Source of the DNA: Roseiflexus sp. | Lineage (GTDB): Bacteria > Chloroflexota > Chloroflexia > Chloroflexales > Roseiflexaceae | Length of the DNA: 64,000 bases | Direction of reading: 5' to 3' | NCBI GenBank assembly: GCA_025062325.1 | Contig: JANXAL010000015.1 | Coordinates: forward strand, 1 to 64,000 | Shown here: piece by piece, positions 14,243 through 22,419 of the stretch | How the letters are laid out: each line of letters begins with the position of its first letter | Numbering within the stretch: position 1 is the stretch's first letter | Position numbers and translations under genes: made by a program | Notes under the pieces: model-generated | The model's database searches: none | Told to the model about the DNA's origin: nothing | Seen by the model: the letters and a program-made list of their open reading frames with translations, nothing else

Positions 14243-16146
14243 GCGCACCGCGGATCGAAACACTGCTGGTCAGTCTTGTTGTGCTGATTGCTACCGGGAT
14301 CGCGCTGGCAGCAGCATACGCTCCCCCCATTCCCCGGCACCTGCGGGCAGGAGCGACTCAGGAGGCGTTGCGCAAAACGAGAGACGCATCGACTGCGCCG
14401 CATCTCCGGCAGCATAGCGACGATCGCGCAACCGCACCCGACGCAGTATCGTGGATCACTGATGCCGCCGCCCGGCAGATCGCCGGTATTGACGCTTACA
14501 GACAGATCGCTGCGCCTCTCATGAGCGGCATCGTGGCGTTGATGCTAGCGATTATCGGAGTGCGGCGCAGGCAACGCACGACTCCGGCACAGCAATCCAT
14601 CCCTCTACGGGAACCAGTCGTGAGCGCTCGACGCCGGAACACCATTGCACGAGATATTTCACATATGTGGACAAACTCCATGCATCGCGTAGCAATGTTC
14701 CCTAGCGCATATCGGAGAGCGCTGGGCCAGATCGAGGTTTTCGCGCGGTTCTGGAAGTGGAGAGCCGCAAGGGATCCACGTTCTGGCGGTTCCCTGCATC
14801 GTCTTATCCGTTTCAGACATCAGCGCGCCCCGGCGCTCTCCTTTCCGCTTGTGGAGGCAGGAGAGCAGGGAGATCTTACGGGATCGGGCTCTTTGGACAC
14901 GCTTCTCAGTCATATTGCCCGTTTTGGGCATCAGGACGACCGACCTTCCCCTTCTCCGCTTATGGAAGAAGAGAAGCCGGAGGATGAAGGAAAAAAGGCG
15001 TCGGATTGCGAAAAACACGCTGCTCCACCGGAGAACGCGGAAGAGGGCCAACCCAATGACCAGGCAGCCGACAATCGTTGGGTAATAGCAGCGTTGCAAC
15101 CATCCAATGCGCGACCCGAACCCGACGCCGCAGAAGTTCATCAATCCGTTACGACCGACAACGCTGCGGCAGCAGTTGCTGCCGTCCTGGACATTTACAA
15201 ACAACGGGGATTGGCGCAAAGTGAGGTCGTGTTTGCCGAGGCGAGCGCTGAGCGCCAGCAGGCGCAGGTGCGCCTGACAGTCATCGCCCACCCGGACGAA
15301 GCCAGGGCGCTTGAGGATCTGCCCGCACAGGTGGAGATGACCTTACCCGGATCCAAGGCGCAGTGGCAACGTACTATGCGAGCGCAGTCAGTGCTGACAA
15401 TCACTATGCACAGAGATATTCCTGCGAAGCAGGGCAGTCATCTGCTTCTGCCGGTTGCGCGCCATCAATCAGGTTCACGCCTGCCCATCATCAACCGCAG
15501 TGCGCCAGCAGTCTCATTTCTGCCGCTGCACACCTGGCGCCATGTCGGGTTCTGCGGCGGCAAAGCCATCGAAAGCGCCAGTGCTGCACTTATCGACCTG
15601 TTGTACGTTGAGGCGCCGAATGCGCTCGCCGTGACCATCATCGACCAGGGACAGATCAGTTCATTCTGCAAAGGAATGCCGCACGTTGTGCCGCTGCCCG
15701 GCGAGGCGGCGGATTCGTTGATTGCTCTTGGACGCGCTGCCCGTTCCTGTTCGTTCTCTGGCGCGACAATGCGGCCGCTGTTGATCATTATCGTGGAGCC
15801 AAGCGCGACGCTGCTGAGCATATATGATGATCTTACCGCTCGCCTGCTGCGGCGCCCAGGCGCGCCGGTATATACCATGCTGGTGCAGTCTCATCTGCCG
15901 AATGGCGCACGACGACCGCATCCCTCCTTTCCCGTTGTTATCACCAGTGGCGGAACAGCGCCATCGACAGGTGCAGGTTATGCGCTTCCACCAGAAACGG
16001 TGCGAATTCTTACTCGGCACATCCGCCTTGAACGCCAATGCTATGCCTACGATGCAACGCGTCTAGCAGCGCTGACCGCGCTGCTGCGCGTCAGTACTGC
16101 TGAACCGCTTCTCCCGACGGCATGGGACGCTCTGGGCATATCTTGA
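14239..16146 (+). CDS. FtsK/VirD4-like membrane protein with degenerate ATPase motifs
   Basis: 635-aa protein with two N-terminal helices (about residues 8-30 and 88-107), a low-complexity linker and a C-terminal FtsK-like domain. The domain keeps the FtsK order: an approach strand HVGFCGGKA, a long helix, an AVTIIDQ strand and a second strand LLIIIVEP. The P-loop is broken: the first Gly is missing and the Ser/Thr after K442 is A443. Walker B D-E is replaced by E520-P521. It is therefore likely an ATPase-dead relative of TcpA/VirD4 coupling proteins, perhaps a structural receptor. Residues about 169-264 are encoded by antisense copies of a dispersed repeat. Confidence 0.6.
   Translation: MSAPRIETLLVSLVVLIATGIALAAAYAPPIPRHLRAGATQEALRKTRDASTAPHLRQHSDDRATAPDAVSWITDAAARQIAGIDAYRQIAAPLMSGIVALMLAIIGVRRRQRTTPAQQSIPLREPVVSARRRNTIARDISHMWTNSMHRVAMFPSAYRRALGQIEVFARFWKWRAARDPRSGGSLHRLIRFRHQRAPALSFPLVEAGEQGDLTGSGSLDTLLSHIARFGHQDDRPSPSPLMEEEKPEDEGKKASDCEKHAAPPENAEEGQPNDQAADNRWVIAALQPSNARPEPDAAEVHQSVTTDNAAAAVAAVLDIYKQRGLAQSEVVFAEASAERQQAQVRLTVIAHPDEARALEDLPAQVEMTLPGSKAQWQRTMRAQSVLTITMHRDIPAKQGSHLLLPVARHQSGSRLPIINRSAPAVSFLPLHTWRHVGFCGGKAIESASAALIDLLYVEAPNALAVTIIDQGQISSFCKGMPHVVPLPGEAADSLIALGRAARSCSFSGATMRPLLIIIVEPSATLLSIYDDLTARLLRRPGAPVYTMLVQSHLPNGARRPHPSFPVVITSGGTAPSTGAGYALPPETVRILTRHIRLERQCYAYDATRLAALTALLRVSTAEPLLPTAWDALGIS
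14760..15025 (-). repeat. Two antisense copies of the 'CCCCCTTCTCCC' dispersed element inside a gene
   Basis: Read on the minus strand, 15020-14905 aligns by eye with the element seen at 43801-43905 and 33965-34075: GACGCC, a T-run, TTCATCCT, a pyrimidine-rich stretch, GCGGAGAAGGGG, then GTCCTGATGCC.AAAACGGG. A second copy lies at about 14875-14765, with CCCTGCTCTCCTGCC, GCGGAAAGG, CTGATGTCTGAAACGG and GGAACCGCC. Both are diverged, and the host reading frame remains open. Confidence 0.6.
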
Positions 16147-16172
16147 CAATCCGACAAAGATAGTGCTACACT
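16143..16172 (+). promoter_or_regulatory. Sigma-70-type promoter for rex
   Basis: TTGACA at 16143-16148 and TACACT at 16167-16172 with an 18-nt spacer. The -35 hexamer overlaps the stop codon of the preceding gene. Transcription would start near 16180, leaving a leader of about 65 nt before the rex GTG. Confidence 0.6.
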
Positions 16173-16243
16173 TCACATACTTCGTGGATCGGGCCTTTTG
16201 CCGTACAGCGCGTGTATAGTAACAAGTCGGTACGGAGGTCTAC

Positions 16244-16906
16244 GTGGATCGGATGGAAGGACCCCCTGATGTTGTTATCCGGCGGTTGCCATTGTATGCT
16301 CGCAGTCTTCGCTATCTTCTCCAGGAAGGCGTGGAGTCCGTTTCCTCGCAGGAACTGGGTGACCGCATCAACGTCACGGCCGCACAGATACGCAAAGATC
16401 TCTCCTATTTTGGCGAGTTCGGGAAACAAGGCATTGGCTACGATGTTCGCAAGTTGCTCCGGCAGATTGAGGATATTCTTGGGCTGACCCAGGAATGGCC
16501 CGTGGCGCTCGTCGGCATTGGGCATCTTGGTGAAGCCATTGCCCGATACGAAGGCTTCCGTCAGCAGGGCATTCGGATTGCAGGATTGTTCGACAACAAT
16601 CCCGCAAAGATCGGCAAGGTCATCGATGGCATGACCATCCAGAGTTTCGATGAAGCGGAACGAGTCATTCGAGAGCAGGGCATCCAGCTCGCAATTATTG
16701 CGGTCCCGGCGCGTAGCGCCCAGGAAGTTGCGGATCGTCTGGTGATGGCTGGCGTGCGCGCCATTCTGAGTTACGCCCCGACCGTACTCCAGGTGCCCGA
16801 AGGCGTCTGGGTGCGTTATATCGATCCGGTTGCCATCCTCCACAGTATGACGTACTATCTCGCACGCGACCTCGCGGGCGCACGCCATAATAATCCCGAG
16901 ATGTGA
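16244..16906 (+). CDS. rex: Redox-sensing transcriptional repressor Rex
   Basis: 220-aa repressor that senses the NADH/NAD+ ratio and controls fermentation and respiration genes. The N-terminal winged helix (about residues 12-60) contains the Rex signature [15 protein letters not shown] (52-66). The Rossmann NAD-binding motif GIGHLG is at 91-96, and the C-terminal helix with YYLARDL mediates dimerisation. Length is typical. GTG at 16244 is chosen because GGAGG lies 5 nt upstream; the same GGAGG-N5-GTG arrangement recurs in this window (guaB, SDR). Monocistronic with its own promoter. No clear Rex operator is seen in its own leader. Confidence 0.96.
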   Translation: MDRMEGPPDVVIRRLPLYARSLRYLLQEGVESVSSQELGDRINVTAAQIRKDLSYFGEFGKQGIGYDVRKLLRQIEDILGLTQEWPVALVGIGHLGEAIARYEGFRQQGIRIAGLFDNNPAKIGKVIDGMTIQSFDEAERVIREQGIQLAIIAVPARSAQEVADRLVMAGVRAILSYAPTVLQVPEGVWVRYIDPVAILHSMTYYLARDLAGARHNNPEM

Positions 16907-17713
16907 GCAGGAAGCTGCCAATGGGGCATTTTCCTGGCAAGAGGCTCTTCCGTACTGAACGGCGCCCCGAAAACTGCCCGACAACCTGCATCTTCATGGA
17001 CTGCCTGAAAACTGGCCGTCGCCGCTGGTGCGCCTGCGACAGATGTTGGCATCTCATTGGGTGTACTATCGCCGAGCAGCATGCCACGGTCGCATGCAAG
17101 CCAGCGGTCATCGCACTTGCGCTAGCGCGCGCAGCGCTTGGCTTGCTGGCTTCATGACGAGACATAGTTATGCAGCCCTCGAGATGCACCTGAGCACGAT
17201 GCCGGAAGATAATCCGCCCTCCTGACCACCATAACAACTCAAAGCCCTCAAGATGCACCTGATTGCGACGCTGGAAGGCGTAGAGCGCGCCAGCCTGAAC
17301 AGGAGACGCCTCGCACACGTGTTCTGTCATCTGTAACCGATCTGTAACTGTCGCGCACTACGCTCAGCCTACGCTAGAAGTTTTGCCGCTCAAACAGTGT
17401 CCGCCCCGCGTATGATGCTTGTTGCGCTATGCCCGCGAGCGTGCGATATGCCTCCACTAGCTTGAACATCTGTGCCAACGGCTTTTTATTCGCCTAGCGC
17501 GTGCGTTGCATGCGTCGAGAGGGCGCGCTTTTATCCAAAGCAGCAGAGGGGAGAGTATGAAAGCGGCGAATAACATCCTCTGGAGCGACGCTTTCCCGCT
17601 CGCTTCGAAACAGCGAGCACGCTGCCACATTGGAGAACCTCAGCACACACTTACCTGTAGGCTGTGCGCTGTATATCCCTTACGGCATAGAAGCTCATAT
17701 GGAGGAGGTCATC
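16907..17713. other. Intergenic region without a convincing gene
   Basis: About 800 nt between rex and the transporter. It carries a direct repeat: CCCTC(G/A)AGATGCACCTGA at 17176-17193 and 17245-17262, each followed by a further similar stretch ending in GGAAG, 69 bp apart. Short open frames here have no ribosome binding site or recognisable product. No convincing promoter for the transporter was found, although it presumably lies in the last 300 nt. Confidence 0.5.
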
Positions 17714-19117
17714 ATGAAACCTGCTCGCCTGCTCAAGTTCCTGACCCTGCTCGCTGCCCTGATCCTGGCGGCATGCGGCGCTCCCGCAACCCCGACTCCC
17801 ACGCCGCCGCCAGCGGCACCCGCTCCAACCCCTGAACCGACACAACCCGCAACGCCTGTGCCAACGCCGGAACCGACCAAAGAGGCGGTCTCCACACGCC
17901 TGACGTGCGCCGAACCGGTGAAGGTGGGATTGATTACAGATGCCTCTGGATCTCTTGCGATCTACGGTGCGCATATTTTGCGCTCATTTATGCTTGGCAT
18001 GGAGTACATGGCTGGCGCACCCGGTTCGGCTGGCGAGAAGTTCGACTTCAATGCCACGAAGGAGAACACCTTCAAGGTGGACGACTGTGAGATTCAGATC
18101 TTCGTGCGCGATGATGCCAGCAATCCGCAGAACACTGCTACCATCGCCCGCGAACTGATCGATGTCAACAAGGTCAACATTCTGGTTGGAACCGTCTCTT
18201 CGGGCGCGACCGCCACGCTGCAGGGCATCGCTTTCGAGAACAAAATCCCGCTCATCGTGGCGCCTGCCGCTGCCAATGATATTACCGGCAAGGATTTCAA
18301 TATTTACACCTTCCGCGTCAGTCGCAACAACTATCAGGATGCCATGAACGTCTGCACGTACCTCACCAAGCAGTATAAGAAGTTCGTGCAGATCGCGCCG
18401 GATTATGCCTTTGGGCGCGGATCGGCGGCGGCGTTCCGCGATGCCTGCGGGGCGCTTGGAGGCGAGTTCGTGGTCGATGATATTTTCGCCCCCGCCGATA
18501 CTACTGACTTTACGCCGTACATGGAGCGGATCCTCAACTCAGGCGCGGAAGCGTACATCGTCACCTGGGCGGGTTCCGGCTTTGTGCCGCTTTTCCAGGC
18601 AGCAAAGGACCTCGGTGTGAATGAGAAAATGAGTTTGGCTTCCGCGTTCATCGATAATGCCTTGATGCCGGTCTTCTTTGGCGATGCAGTCGGTTCAACC
18701 AGCGGCATCATCTACCACTATACCGTCCCCAAAAATCCTGCAAACGACTTCCTTGTCGCCAACACGAAGCCACGCTATGGCGTCAACCCTGATATTTTCG
18801 ACGCCGACGGCATGAATGCAGCTATCCTGCTGGTTGAGGCGCTGCGCAAGACCGGAGGCGATGTCAGTGGCGAGGCGCTGATCAAGGCAATGGAGGGTAT
18901 GTCGTTCGAAGGACCGAAGGGAACGGTGTATATCCGACCAGAGGACCACGTCGCCATCCAGGATATGTACATTCTCAAACTGACCAACCTGACCGACCCG
19001 GATGCGAAGTTCTACGAGTACGTCGCTACGAACCGTCCTGAGCCGCCATGCCTGCTCCCTGAAAATCTCAAGGCGCGGTGCGGGAACCTGCCTTATGGCA
19101 GTCTAAGCGGGAAGTAG
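17714..19117 (+). CDS. Branched-chain amino-acid type ABC transporter, substrate-binding lipoprotein
   Basis: 467-aa periplasmic-type binding protein of the Leu/Ile/Val family (type I fold). The ATG at 17714 follows GGAGGAGG and gives a clean lipoprotein signal ending LILAAC, with lipidated C21. A Pro/Thr-rich linker (about 24-57) tethers the domain, as is common in Chloroflexota. The mature part has the family pattern KVGLITDASGSLAIYGAH and an ATIARELIDVNKVNILVG strand-helix. It precedes two ATPases and two permeases. The substrate could be an amino acid, amide or urea; the sequence does not decide. Confidence 0.9.
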   Translation: MKPARLLKFLTLLAALILAACGAPATPTPTPPPAAPAPTPEPTQPATPVPTPEPTKEAVSTRLTCAEPVKVGLITDASGSLAIYGAHILRSFMLGMEYMAGAPGSAGEKFDFNATKENTFKVDDCEIQIFVRDDASNPQNTATIARELIDVNKVNILVGTVSSGATATLQGIAFENKIPLIVAPAAANDITGKDFNIYTFRVSRNNYQDAMNVCTYLTKQYKKFVQIAPDYAFGRGSAAAFRDACGALGGEFVVDDIFAPADTTDFTPYMERILNSGAEAYIVTWAGSGFVPLFQAAKDLGVNEKMSLASAFIDNALMPVFFGDAVGSTSGIIYHYTVPKNPANDFLVANTKPRYGVNPDIFDADGMNAAILLVEALRKTGGDVSGEALIKAMEGMSFEGPKGTVYIRPEDHVAIQDMYILKLTNLTDPDAKFYEYVATNRPEPPCLLPENLKARCGNLPYGSLSGK

Positions 19118-19361
19118 GCATCTCTGTCTGCCAGCGCTGCTGCGGGGTCTGCAGCGTTTCCTGAAGATTGACGCAAAGCGTTTTTTGCAACGGTCAGGCA
19201 GTACGCGCGGACGCGCCGCCCGTATGCTACCACACTGGAGTGCGCGGTCAACCTTTGTACGAAACTGCCGTGACGCCCGCAGAAGCGCTGGTTACCTCCA
19301 GTCTTCCTGATGCGGTACAATTGAAGCGCCGCTGTCGAACGCAGGTGCTCTGGATAGCGCC

Positions 19362-20132
19362 ATGGAAACCGATATTATTCTCGAAACCCGGAATCTGACC
19401 AAAGCCTTCGGCGCACTGGTAGCCGTGGACAATGTGAGCATCAAAGTGCGCAAGCATTCGCTCCACGCGATTATCGGACCCAACGGCGCCGGAAAAACAA
19501 CGTTTTTCAACCTGTTGAGCGGCAATCTCGAACCAACCAGCGGGCAGGTGCTGTTCAAGGGGCGCGACATTACCCGCCAGCCGGTCCACCGCACGATCCA
19601 TTGCGGTATTGGTCGGTCCTTTCAGATCACGAATATCTTCCCCAACCTTACCGTCTTCGAGAACATCCGTCTGGCAGCGCAGGCGACGGGCAGGGACAAC
19701 TTCCGATTCTGGCGTCCGGCGTCGCATTTCAAGCAGTATGAGGCGCGCACGTGGGAAGTAATCGAAAAAGTCGGTCTGAAAGAGCGCACCTTCGTGCCTG
19801 CCCGCACGCTGCCGCACGGTGATCAGCGCAAACTAGAGTTGGGCATGATCCTGGCGCCAGACCCGGAATTGCTGCTGCTTGATGAACCGACGGCAGGCAT
19901 GGCTGCCGAGCAGGTGCCCGAACTGATTGCGCTCATTCGGGAGATTCAGAGCAGCGGCAATAAGACCGTGATGCTGGTAGAGCACAACATGAACGTCGTC
20001 ATGAGCGTTTCTGATACCATTACCGTGATGCATCAGGGGCGGGTGCTGGCGGAGGGAACGCCGGCTGACATCGCGGCGAACGAAGAGGTGCAGACCGCCT
20101 ATCTGGGCGGGTTGTACAAATTGAATGCGTGA
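19362..20132 (+). CDS. livG: Branched-chain amino-acid type ABC transporter ATPase LivG
   Basis: 256-aa ATPase subunit. Walker A GPNGAGKTT is near residue 40. A LivG-type insertion with HRTIHCGIGRSFQITNIFPN follows, with the Q-loop in IGRSFQ, and Walker B LLLLDEPTAGM. The C-terminal YLGG is typical of LivG. The signature motif is divergent: LPHGDQRKLELG in place of LSGGQ-like, which LivG proteins tolerate (LSYGQQR). The gene follows the binding protein after 244 nt, so it may have its own transcript or be read through. Next gene is 9 nt away. Confidence 0.92.
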   Translation: METDIILETRNLTKAFGALVAVDNVSIKVRKHSLHAIIGPNGAGKTTFFNLLSGNLEPTSGQVLFKGRDITRQPVHRTIHCGIGRSFQITNIFPNLTVFENIRLAAQATGRDNFRFWRPASHFKQYEARTWEVIEKVGLKERTFVPARTLPHGDQRKLELGMILAPDPELLLLDEPTAGMAAEQVPELIALIREIQSSGNKTVMLVEHNMNVVMSVSDTITVMHQGRVLAEGTPADIAANEEVQTAYLGGLYKLNA

Positions 20133-20141
20133 CCTAAGCCA

Positions 20142-20846
20142 ATGACGCCGATCCTCGAACTCCGCGACATCCACACGTTTATCGGGCAGTACCATATCTT
20201 GCAGGGGGTGAGTTTCACCGCGCCGCACGGCGCCATCACTGCCCTGTTGGGGCGGAACGGGGCAGGGAAGACCACGACCCTCAAGACGATTATGGGGTTG
20301 ACGCCGCCGCGTGTGGGTGAGATCCGCTTTGAAGGGCGCCGGATCGATGGGAAGCGCCCCTTTGAGATCGCCGCGCTGGGGATTGGCTTTGTGCCGGAGC
20401 ATCGCGCCATTTTCCGCGATCTCACCGTCGAAGAGAACCTGAAGATTGCCGAACGCAAGAAAGGGGATTACGCCCGCAAGCAGGAGATGATCTTCTCGCT
20501 CTTCCCCGATCTCAAGCGGTTGATCCATCTGCGTGGCGCGAATCTGTCGGGCGGGCAACAGCAGATGCTGGCGATCGCGCGGGCGCTGGTGGCAGATAAT
20601 CGCCTGCTGTTGATCGATGAACCAAGCGAAGGGCTTGCGCCGGTGGTCATTGAAGGATTGATGGGCGCCATTCGCCAGTTGACTGCCGACAGCACCGTGA
20701 TCCTGGTGGAACAGAATTTTCTGGTGGCCAGTCAACTGGCGGAACATTATGTCATCATCGAAGAAGGGCGCTCGGTAAAAAGCGGACGCATGCAGGACCT
20801 GGTAAACGATAGGGCAGCGATTCACCGCTATTTAGGGGCGGCATGA
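20142..20846 (+). CDS. livF: Branched-chain amino-acid type ABC transporter ATPase LivF
   Basis: 234-aa second ATPase subunit. Walker A GRNGAGKTT near residue 38, Q-loop FVPEHRAIF, signature LSGGQQQM near 141, Walker B LLLIDEPSEGLAP and a switch His replaced in the VEQN motif, as is usual for LivF. Length is normal. It sits between livG and the permease genes, all in the same direction with 9-10 nt gaps, consistent with one operon. LivG and LivF form the ATPase heterodimer under LivH/LivM. Confidence 0.93.
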   Translation: MTPILELRDIHTFIGQYHILQGVSFTAPHGAITALLGRNGAGKTTTLKTIMGLTPPRVGEIRFEGRRIDGKRPFEIAALGIGFVPEHRAIFRDLTVEENLKIAERKKGDYARKQEMIFSLFPDLKRLIHLRGANLSGGQQQMLAIARALVADNRLLLIDEPSEGLAPVVIEGLMGAIRQLTADSTVILVEQNFLVASQLAEHYVIIEEGRSVKSGRMQDLVNDRAAIHRYLGAA

Positions 20847-20856
20847 GAGGCGGCTC

Positions 20857-22416
20857 ATGGAACAGATGGCGGCGCTTGTTCGCAAAAACCTGGTGTTGAT
20901 CCTCACCCTGGCGGTCATGCTGGCGCTTTTTGCTGCCGCTGCGAGCGGCATGAGCCAGCAGGATTTCGTAATCACGCTGCTGCGCGGTCTGGCGGTGGGG
21001 GCGCTGACGTTCCTGGTGGCGTCCGGCTTTTCGCTTATTTTTGGATTGCTGGACGTGCTCAACCTGGCGCACGGCACGCTCTTCATGATCGGCGCCTACA
21101 TCGGCTGGACGGTGTATGTGCGACCTGATACGTTTGTGGATGTGTTGACGCCGCTGGCGCTGATCATCAGCGGATTTACGCTGCGAGATGTCTGGGCGCT
21201 CCTGGCAAGGCGCGTACCGCTGTCCGGCATGTGGGGGCGGGTGGCGCCGTGGCTGGCGATTGCACCCGGCGCTCTGATTGGCTTCGGCGTGATGCGCGGC
21301 TACCCGATCGCATCCTGGAGTCTGGAAAACTACGCCGAAAGCCCGGTCACGTTTTCCTTCCTTGCCGGACAGGGGCAGCGCGTGATCCCTGCGCCTGCCG
21401 CTTTCGGCGATGCCTCGCCGCTGATGGCGTTCGGCGGGTTGATCCTGGCGAGTATGCTGGTAGCGTTCGGAATGACGCTGTTACGGCGAGGTGAAACGCT
21501 GACGGGGTCGCGGTTGACGTGGCGTAGTTTTGCGTCCTTTGTTGCTCTGGTTATCGGAGGCCTGGTCGTGTTCGCCGTCAATGAGCCGCTGACAGCGTGG
21601 TTGTTTGCGCTGGATACGAACTGGCTGTTTCTGATCGCTGTCCTGGTGGCGGTGTTGAGCGGCATGGGGCTTGGCGCACTGATGGAGATGACGCTGATCC
21701 GACCGCTGTATGTGCGCCCGATCTATCAGTTGATGCTGACGCTGGGACTGAGCGCCATCGGGATCGAGATGGTGCGCGCGATCTGGGGACGGCCCGAATT
21801 CACCATGCCCAAGCCAGCGCTGTTTGCCGGAAGCGGAGCAGGATGCCCGGCGGAGTCGCTCGTGCTAGCGCTTCAAAATAGTTGTTCGACAATGATCTTT
21901 TTTGGCGGGCGCATTCGCGTCTACAATGAGATCTTCGTTCCCCTGGTCGGGCTAGCGGTTCTGATTGCGGTCTGGTTGCTGCTCCGGCGCACCCGCCTCG
22001 GCATGATCATTCGCGCTGGCGTGCAGGATCGGGAGATGGTCGAGGCACTGGGGATCAATGTTCGGCGGGTATTCACCATGGTGTTCGCGCTGGGCGTTGG
22101 ATTAGCGGCACTGGGAGGCGTGCTGGCGGCGCCGTCGATCGGGCTTTCCAACACCATGGGCGAAAGTTTTCTCCTCAATGCGCTGATTGCGCTGGCGGTC
22201 GGCGGGCTGACCAGTTACCCCGGTGCGGCGATTGGTTCGCTGCTGGTCGGGATGCTGCAGCAGTTCATCATCAAATATGGTCAGATTGGCATTGTCATCC
22301 CGTTTACTGAGATCGTATTCAAGCCCTCGCCGCCATTGGTGCCAGCGTCCACCATTCTGCTCATGGTGATCATTTTGCTCATTTTGCCCAACGGTCTGCT
22401 TGGCAGGAAGGAATAA
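20857..22416 (+). CDS. livH: Branched-chain amino-acid type ABC permease LivH, enlarged
   Basis: 519-aa permease, much longer than the usual LivH of about 300 residues. The N terminus (GLAVGALTFLVASGFSLIFG, then LNLAHGTLFMIGAY) and the C-terminal half (from about residue 260, MEMTLIRPLYVRPIYQLM and the cytoplasmic EAA-like GVQDREMVEALGIN) are canonical. Between about residues 90 and 260 lies an insertion with roughly four additional hydrophobic helices and a polar loop. It starts 10 nt after livF. The insertion may add a scaffold or substrate gate; its role is unknown. Confidence 0.88.
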   Translation: MEQMAALVRKNLVLILTLAVMLALFAAAASGMSQQDFVITLLRGLAVGALTFLVASGFSLIFGLLDVLNLAHGTLFMIGAYIGWTVYVRPDTFVDVLTPLALIISGFTLRDVWALLARRVPLSGMWGRVAPWLAIAPGALIGFGVMRGYPIASWSLENYAESPVTFSFLAGQGQRVIPAPAAFGDASPLMAFGGLILASMLVAFGMTLLRRGETLTGSRLTWRSFASFVALVIGGLVVFAVNEPLTAWLFALDTNWLFLIAVLVAVLSGMGLGALMEMTLIRPLYVRPIYQLMLTLGLSAIGIEMVRAIWGRPEFTMPKPALFAGSGAGCPAESLVLALQNSCSTMIFFGGRIRVYNEIFVPLVGLAVLIAVWLLLRRTRLGMIIRAGVQDREMVEALGINVRRVFTMVFALGVGLAALGGVLAAPSIGLSNTMGESFLLNALIALAVGGLTSYPGAAIGSLLVGMLQQFIIKYGQIGIVIPFTEIVFKPSPPLVPASTILLMVIILLILPNGLLGRKE

Positions 22417-22419
22417 GAG

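Noticed and set aside
16143-16243. Rex operator in the rex leader
   Set aside because: Only a half-site-like TTCACA is visible; the TTGTGAA-N6-TTCACAA palindrome is absent.
16903-17157. 84-codon frame after rex
   Set aside because: No ribosome binding site, Cys/Arg-rich low-quality composition and no recognisable domain.
17630-17713. Longer N terminus for the substrate-binding protein
   Set aside because: The ATG at 17714 has GGAGGAGG upstream and yields a proper lipoprotein signal; the extension would bury it.
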